Assembly: GCF_000227135.1 (NCBI RefSeq)
Contig: NC_018247.1
Span: 339,055-403,054, forward strand
Direction of reading: 5' to 3'
Length of the DNA: 64,000 bases
Source of the DNA: Leishmania donovani
Lineage: Eukaryota; Euglenozoa; Kinetoplastea; Trypanosomatida; Trypanosomatidae
The position numbers and the translations under genes are program-made. The notes below the pieces were generated by a model. That model saw nothing but the letters and a program-made list of their open reading frames with translations, made no database searches and was not told where the DNA came from. Of the stretch, positions 59,322 to 64,000 are shown in pieces (the stretch's first letter is position 1; each line of letters opens with the position of its first letter).

Positions 59322-60356
59322 ATGACCGACTGCTGGTACATACCAGAGGCGGTCGCGGATCGCCGCGATGAGAATCGTCTTTCGCCAAACGTGCCCGCCA
59401 GCTACGAGGTGCTTGGTGAAGCAGGGATCTTCTACCGTCACTTCGACCCGAAGGAGGTAAGCGATGACATCGAGGGTTTCATCCAGCCGCTTCTCAAGAA
59501 GCTCAACTACCAGAGTTACGACGTCGTGAACCTCAGCCCGGCCAACCTCGGCGCAGAGAAGTTCGAGACTCTGGCGGAGCAGCATTTCATGGAGCACATT
59601 CACGAAGACGATGAGGTGCGGTTGATTCTCGAAGGTCAGGGCTACTTTGACGTGCGCGATATCAACGACAAGTGGATTCGATTGCTGTCGAAGCCTGGCG
59701 ACTGCATCGTTGTACCAGCCGGCATGTATCACCGCTTCACGACGGATCAGAGCAAGGACATCAAGACGCTGCGCATCTTCAAGGAGGCTCCGCGGTGGAT
59801 CGCGCTGAACCGCGGTCCGGAGGCGGAGGAGAAGCCGGCGCGCAAGGAATACCTCGCCCGCCTGCACGCCCCTGCCGAAACGGCTGTCGGTGCCGCCAAC
59901 GGCCGCACGATCTTCTCTCTGCGCTACCCGCTGAAGCTGGACGTGGAGCTCACCGCCATTACGAAGCGACTGCTGGAGCAGCACAGCAAGCGACCGCTTG
60001 CCCTCGTGATTTATCTGACCGGCTCCACCGACCCAACCACCGGCGAGTCGTGGTGCCCGGACTGCGTTCTGGCGAAGCCGCACGTCGCGACGCGCTTTGC
60101 AGAGCTCCGAGGCAAGTACGGTGAGGAGCGCGCCATCTTCCTGCAGCTCCCGGTCGAGCGCGCCAGCTACCTGGGCAACCCGAATTTCCCCTATCGCACG
60201 CACCCGACCCTGCAGCTGGCTAGTGTGCCGACGCTGCTCGTGTTGACGCCGGCCAAGGACGCCAAGGAGAAAGGCGACGTGCAGTGGCACGACCTGCTCG
60301 ACGTCAAGGTGCGTACCTGCGATGCTGACAAGGCAGATGTGCTGAGCCTTGAGTAG
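59322..60356 (+). CDS. Acireductone dioxygenase fused to TRP14-type thioredoxin-like domain, 344 aa
   Basis: Residues 1-180 are an acireductone dioxygenase, the cupin enzyme of methionine salvage that oxidises the acireductone made from methylthioadenosine to the 2-keto acid precursor of methionine (Fe form). Metal ligands are all present: His92, His94, Glu98 (in EHIHEDDEVR) and His137 (in PAGMYHRF). Residues about 205-344 are a second domain like TXNDC17/TRP14: YLTGSTDPTTGESWCPDC (redox pair Cys245, Cys248), then VPTLLVL with the cis-Pro. The usual ARD is about 180 residues and ends where the second domain begins, with a 25-residue linker and no stop between. A cytosolic location is likely as there is no targeting signal. 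The frame is open upstream but 59322 is the ATG before the conserved start. Confidence 0.92.
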   Translation: MTDCWYIPEAVADRRDENRLSPNVPASYEVLGEAGIFYRHFDPKEVSDDIEGFIQPLLKKLNYQSYDVVNLSPANLGAEKFETLAEQHFMEHIHEDDEVRLILEGQGYFDVRDINDKWIRLLSKPGDCIVVPAGMYHRFTTDQSKDIKTLRIFKEAPRWIALNRGPEAEEKPARKEYLARLHAPAETAVGAANGRTIFSLRYPLKLDVELTAITKRLLEQHSKRPLALVIYLTGSTDPTTGESWCPDCVLAKPHVATRFAELRGKYGEERAIFLQLPVERASYLGNPNFPYRTHPTLQLASVPTLLVLTPAKDAKEKGDVQWHDLLDVKVRTCDADKADVLSLE

Positions 60357-60695
60357 CACTGGCGCCAGAGGGTGATGTGCGAAGAACATGAAGTAGGGAG
60401 AGAGGGCCAACTCGACTACATACTAGAGAGCGAGACAGAGACCGCGCACCGGTGGTGGGTGTATCATGCGTCGCCCCTCATGGGCCGTGCACGCTCCGTC
60501 CGTGCGGGGGCGCCCTTGCCGTTGTAACGTCTTTGTATGGCGCAATCTTGTCTGTTTCTCCTTCTACCGTGTCGCAGTTTTCTTAGCGAGCCCCCTCCAC
60601 TCCTCCATCGTGCGGCCTTCTCCCCACGTCTCCGTTGCCTTCTCGGATGCACGTCGCGCCGTGCGCCTTGCGAGTAAAAGTATTTGATCTCCTCT

Positions 60696-60697
<2 letters not shown>

Positions 60698-60740
<43 letters not shown>
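60698..60740. repeat. TG microsatellite, 43 nt
   Basis: Perfect TG dinucleotide repeat, the longest in the window. Shorter ones lie at about 11469-11500, 13280-13316, 18192-18215, 26179-26198, 41283-41302 and 58170-58199. Confidence 0.85.
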
Positions 60741-60741
<1 letters not shown>

Positions 60742-61067
60742 GGCGCATTCGGTATCTGGCTCGCTCTTCGCCCATCTCTGACTCCGCTGCACACCTCCTA
60801 CACACTCGCTTCGCGTTGTGTTTTCATGTATGCTATCACTCCGGTGAGTGCTCGTTCCTCACACCTTTCCCCTCTCTCGGCTTCGGCCTCGTCCAAGTCG
60901 TTGCCATAGCGGACTCGCTTCCCGAGTCGACCCACCGACCCACCCACTTCGAAAAAGCCTGGAGGAAGAGAGCAACGCTCCTCCATTCAACCTCCTTTCG
61001 AATACACAAGCACACTTACTCACACAGGAAACGGGAGCAAAACATAGGCCGCACCGCGTGCGCACGC

Positions 61068-61100
61068 TCCTCTGTTTTTTTTTTTTGTTTTCGTTTGCAG
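61068..61100 (+). promoter_or_regulatory. Putative trans-splice acceptor for EBP2
   Basis: Long T-rich tract ending in TTTGCAG, AG at 61099-61100. It is 510 nt before the EBP2 ATG; AG 61419-61420 is nearer. Confidence 0.4.
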
Positions 61101-61609
61101 GGGGGCGGTCTGACGCTGCGATTTCAGTCTCCTCGTCGTTCCGCTGATTCAACTCACTGTTTCTCACGCACTTTCCTCCCCTCTCCTCCTCTCTCCTTTT
61201 TTTGCTCTCCCTCATCGCGCCGGATCTAAAATTGTGGCCAAACGCTCGTTTTCACGTTTGCCATTCTGTGCGTGCGCTTCACACCACCACACACGCTTTC
61301 CCGCCCTTATACCGGCACGAACGCACTCACACGCTGACGAGACACGTGCAACAGCGAAAAAAAAAAGGTACGCGTCCGCGAGTGTGCAGCCCGTTTGTGT
61401 GTTTCTGTGTGTGTATCTCAGCTCGAGGTGTGTGCAAGAAGAAAAGGGACGACGAGTTCGCCAAAGAGGACAAAGAAACCGACAGTATCCCTCCCATCGT
61501 CCCCTTGCACCGTTACGCACACAACGGCTCCTTCTCACCCACCCCGAAAGTCGAACGCAAGCAGGAGAAAAAAAACAAAAACGAGCAAACACGCACCACC
61601 AAAGAGCCC

Positions 61610-62434
61610 ATGCCCGTTTACGATATCGCCGCACGGAAGCGAAAGAATCTGCTGCGCCGCCGGGAGGAGGAGGCCGCGCACGCAGAGGACGACAAGGATC
61701 ACTCCCCGGATGAAGACGAGGAAGACGGCGAGGACTTCGAGGATGATGAATATGTGGACTCGGATGAAGAGGTAGAAGAGATGGAGGAGGCGCCCCCGAA
61801 GGCGCCAGCGGCTTCGAAGAAGGGAGCAGCCGACGCTGCATCCAAGTCGGCTGCCACTGCTGCTTGTGCCACCCGCGTGGAGTTTAGTGAGCCGGCGCAG
61901 TGGGTGGAGCGGATGGCCCTCACGTCAACCCGCTCCCTCCCGAGCGACCTCAACGCCGATGACGACCCAAAGCGCGAGGAGGCGTTTATTCAGCAAACGC
62001 TGCTATCCGTGACACGTGGCATCTCGCTTCTGGAGGAGGCTAATGTGCCCTGGAAGCGACCGGATGACTACTATGCCGAAATGTACAAGAGTGACGTGCA
62101 CATGAATGATGTGCGGCAGGCGATGGAGGCCTCGAAGGCGCGCATCGAGGCACAGGCGCACCGCCGCTCCATGAAGGAGCAGAAGAAGTACGGCAAGGAG
62201 GTGCAGGCAGAAGTGCTGCGACAGCGTGCCAAGCACAAGCGCGACATGCAGGAGAGCTTGAGCGACTGGCGCAAGAAGCGACGTGGTAATGGCTCGCTGC
62301 AAGACATGTTGAACGACGACGATGACGTCGATAGGGACGCAAAGCGCTCCAAGGCGCAGCGCACGCCTCGGGCGCGCAATCTGCGCCCGGGCGGCAACAA
62401 GCGACCTGGCAAGAACGCGCGCCGTCGTCGCTGA
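61610..62434 (+). CDS. EBP2: EBP2-family rRNA processing protein, 274 aa
   Basis: EBP2 is a nucleolar factor needed for pre-rRNA processing and 60S subunit assembly. The acidic N-terminal region (about 20-65) is followed by the EBP2 domain: FSEPAQWVERM (about 92-102), PWKRPDDYYAEMYKSDVHMN (about 147-166, the family's most conserved stretch), KKYGKEVQAEVLRQRAKHKR (about 191-210) and WRKKRRG. The C-terminus is a basic tail (RPGGNKRPGKNARRRR) suited to nucleolar retention and rRNA binding. It is shorter than yeast Ebp2 (427 residues) chiefly in the N-terminal part. The first ATG with a family-like protein is 61610; upstream residues come from spacer DNA. The assignment is firm. Confidence 0.93.
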   Translation: MPVYDIAARKRKNLLRRREEEAAHAEDDKDHSPDEDEEDGEDFEDDEYVDSDEEVEEMEEAPPKAPAASKKGAADAASKSAATAACATRVEFSEPAQWVERMALTSTRSLPSDLNADDDPKREEAFIQQTLLSVTRGISLLEEANVPWKRPDDYYAEMYKSDVHMNDVRQAMEASKARIEAQAHRRSMKEQKKYGKEVQAEVLRQRAKHKRDMQESLSDWRKKRRGNGSLQDMLNDDDDVDRDAKRSKAQRTPRARNLRPGGNKRPGKNARRRR

Positions 62435-64000
62435 TTTGCTGGTGTCTGTGTACATACCCGTTACAGGGGTGGCTATGGAACATATGGAGCTGTGCTTGGA
62501 GCCGTGTGCCTGCACATGCGTGCCTTTTTTATGTTCCTAATGATTTTCTGATCGGTTAATAAGGTGAGCCCACCAGTGCATCTGTGTGCGAGCAATGTCT
62601 ACCTCTCTCTTCTCTTCCACTGGGCCTTCATCATGCCGCTATTCCTTCGCGCGGAACAACGTGAGTTTGGAGTGTAGCGCCAGCGGAGGAGGAGAATGCG
62701 TCGGGCTAAGAGCAGGGTTCGTGGTGGCATCACACACGCGCATAAACACAAACAGCTGTACAGGCGCCCAGCCAGTGTCTAAGGATGAGGAACACAAAAC
62801 GCAAAAATAAACGCCTAAAACGTTCACATGCGTACAGCGTCTCATCGTGAAGTGGAACATGTGTGTGCATCGGCCTCCAGACAACTTCACATGTTCAGTG
62901 TGGCTGGGACTCATCGCGATGAGGGGCGCGCTTGCGTGCTTGCACTGGTGCGTATGCCTGCCGCACATCCTTGGCAGTGACCACTTCCCTTTTCCAGCAC
63001 CGTCGTGATCCACTTGCGGCGCCGCAACTCGAGTGAGCTTGTGATGCGCGCAAAGCAAGAGAAAAAAGGGGGCGCTGGGTGCTGGTAGTGGGAGAGGAGG
63101 CTCTGCTGCCCGTGTCTTTCTCTGCGTGTAACCCTGCTTACCCTTTCGCTGTCTCCACTCCGATGTGTGGTGTTGCTGCTTACTCTCTACGCCGCCTCTC
63201 CGCATTCGCGCCTACCACTGCTTTCTCTCTCTGTTTCTTTCGCTATGATCGCTTTTCCCATTCTATCCCGTGGTCTCTCTCTAACTGCGATACGCTCACC
63301 TCGCTCACCCTTGTCATGATCTGGGCCCCTGCTTCTTCACATTATCCCGCATTGTATCGGTGTTTCGACAACACATGCCAAACAACCAACAAAAACAATA
63401 ATGGGGACTCTGTAGTGTTTATTCACGAGAACCACTCGTATTTCTCTTCCTACCTCAGCACTACTCACTCCCACCGACAGGTTTTGTTGGACACCTCTCC
63501 CTTATTGACCACTCCATCAGTCTGCCCTACGTCGTTGCACTGTCGTTGATTTTTTTTTTTACGTTCTTCTTCCCTGCCTTTTCGTTGATCTTGTTCGACA
63601 GCTGCACGCACCGCTGCCTGCCGTCTGGTTCGACTCGTTTCGCACGCCTCGCTCTCTTCTTCCCTCTCTAGCGTTGCCCTTCTTTTTATCATCTCTGCCA
63701 TTCGCATTTCTGAGGGAACAGAAACCAACGCGTCGCCTTTGTTCGTCTTTGCTGCTGTGAGAGAGTGTGTTGCGTCCGTTTTTGACACGCACGCACGCAC
63801 GCACGCACGCACGCATGCATACATACACACTCTTTGCCTCTCCGTCGTTGTCTCTCTCAGTAAACGCTTTATTTTAAATATATTTTATATTCTCGTTGTG
63901 CTCATCGGTGTTCCCTATCTGTGCCTCTGCTCTCTTCATATTTTTGTGTTCTCCCTATTCTGCTTTTGGCTGGTTTCTCGTGTTTCTCGGCTGGGTGTGC
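62435..64000. other. Spacer after EBP2, to the window end
   Basis: Mixed composition. Holds an ACGC tetranucleotide repeat at 63786-63813, a T run at 63551-63560, and an AT-rich island at about 63864-63892 that is unusual in this GC-rich window. A 71-codon frame from ATG 62595 is not convincing. No gene supported; the next gene lies beyond the window. Confidence 0.5.
63786..63813. repeat. ACGC tetranucleotide repeat
   Basis: About seven tandem ACGC units followed by GCATACATACAC, in the spacer after EBP2. Confidence 0.8.

Larger units (their letters stand above)
60357..61609. other. Spacer between ARD fusion and EBP2
   Basis: Contains the longest TG repeat in the window (60698-60740, 43 nt), a T run of about 12 at 61075-61086 with AG at 61099-61100, and a later pyrimidine tract at about 61172-61213 with AG at 61419-61420. 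Either could supply the EBP2 acceptor. No gene supported. Confidence 0.5.

Noticed and set aside
59082..60410. 442-codon minus-strand ORF over the ARD fusion gene
   Set aside because: Antisense shadow; the plus strand encodes two intact known domains.
60698..60740. TG repeat as telomeric or subtelomeric sequence
   Set aside because: It is a plain TG dinucleotide, not the trypanosomatid telomere hexamer, and lies between ordinary genes.
62595..62810. 71-codon ORF after EBP2 as a gene
   Set aside because: Composition is only weakly protein-like and its acceptor signal is poor; codon choice differs from the real genes.
63079..63549. 156-codon plus-strand ORF near the window end
   Set aside because: Ser/Thr/Phe-rich translation of pyrimidine-rich spacer with no motif.

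Overview
The window reads as nuclear DNA of a trypanosomatid, most likely Leishmania or a close relative. All convincing genes lie on the + strand, head to tail and without introns, as in a polycistronic transcription unit. Spacers are 0.4-5 kb, rich in pyrimidine tracts followed by an AG just upstream of the starts (spliced-leader acceptor signals), and full of TG/CA microsatellites. Coding DNA is GC-rich, and proteins carry long Ala/Ser/Gly/Gln-rich insertions. I see no promoter, rRNA, tRNA or convincing minus-strand gene. Many long antisense ORFs are by-products of the high GC3.

Layout. 1-1026: spacer with an inverted repeat at the left edge. 1027-2028: GRAM/PH-like protein. 2029-2879: unusual GC-rich, hairpin-rich spacer, possibly a decayed retroposon. 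2880-3701: phosphopantetheinyl transferase. 4112-4963: SCO1 copper chaperone. 5160-5342: possible unannotated small gene. 5672-10396: giant TruD/PUS7-family protein with an altered catalytic motif. 11691-12731: unknown. 13788-16094: DEAD-box helicase of DDX51/Dbp6 type. 17076-17738 and 18690-19568: tandem Elf1-type zinc-ribbon proteins. 20397-23528: U1-like zinc finger plus RNase III protein of the RNA-editing endonuclease type. 24477-25331: ParB/sulfiredoxin-like protein. 26318-28126: AATF/Bfr2. 29259-35525: 2088-residue unknown with an acidic tail. 36092-37387: degenerate cyclophilin-like protein. 38615-40783: treble-clef (DUF4379-like) protein. 40784-45795: 5-kb spacer. 45796-56688: 3630-residue protein kinase with a receiver-like domain. 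59322-60356: acireductone dioxygenase fused to a TRP14-type thioredoxin domain. 61610-62434: EBP2. The rest is non-coding.

How the genes work together. Trypanosomatid units are not operons, so neighbours need not share a pathway. Two themes recur: ribosome biogenesis (DDX51-like, AATF/Bfr2, EBP2) and mitochondrial gene expression or respiration (SCO1, the RNase III protein, possibly the PUS7-like and treble-clef proteins, and perhaps the phosphopantetheinyl transferase acting on mitochondrial ACP). The most notable items are the ARD-TRP14 fusion, the kinase whose receiver-like domain has Glu at the phospho-Asp position, the TruD/PUS7 protein with Leu-Glu in place of Lys-Asp, the tandem Elf1 paralogues, and the RNase III protein with its acidic active-site residues intact.
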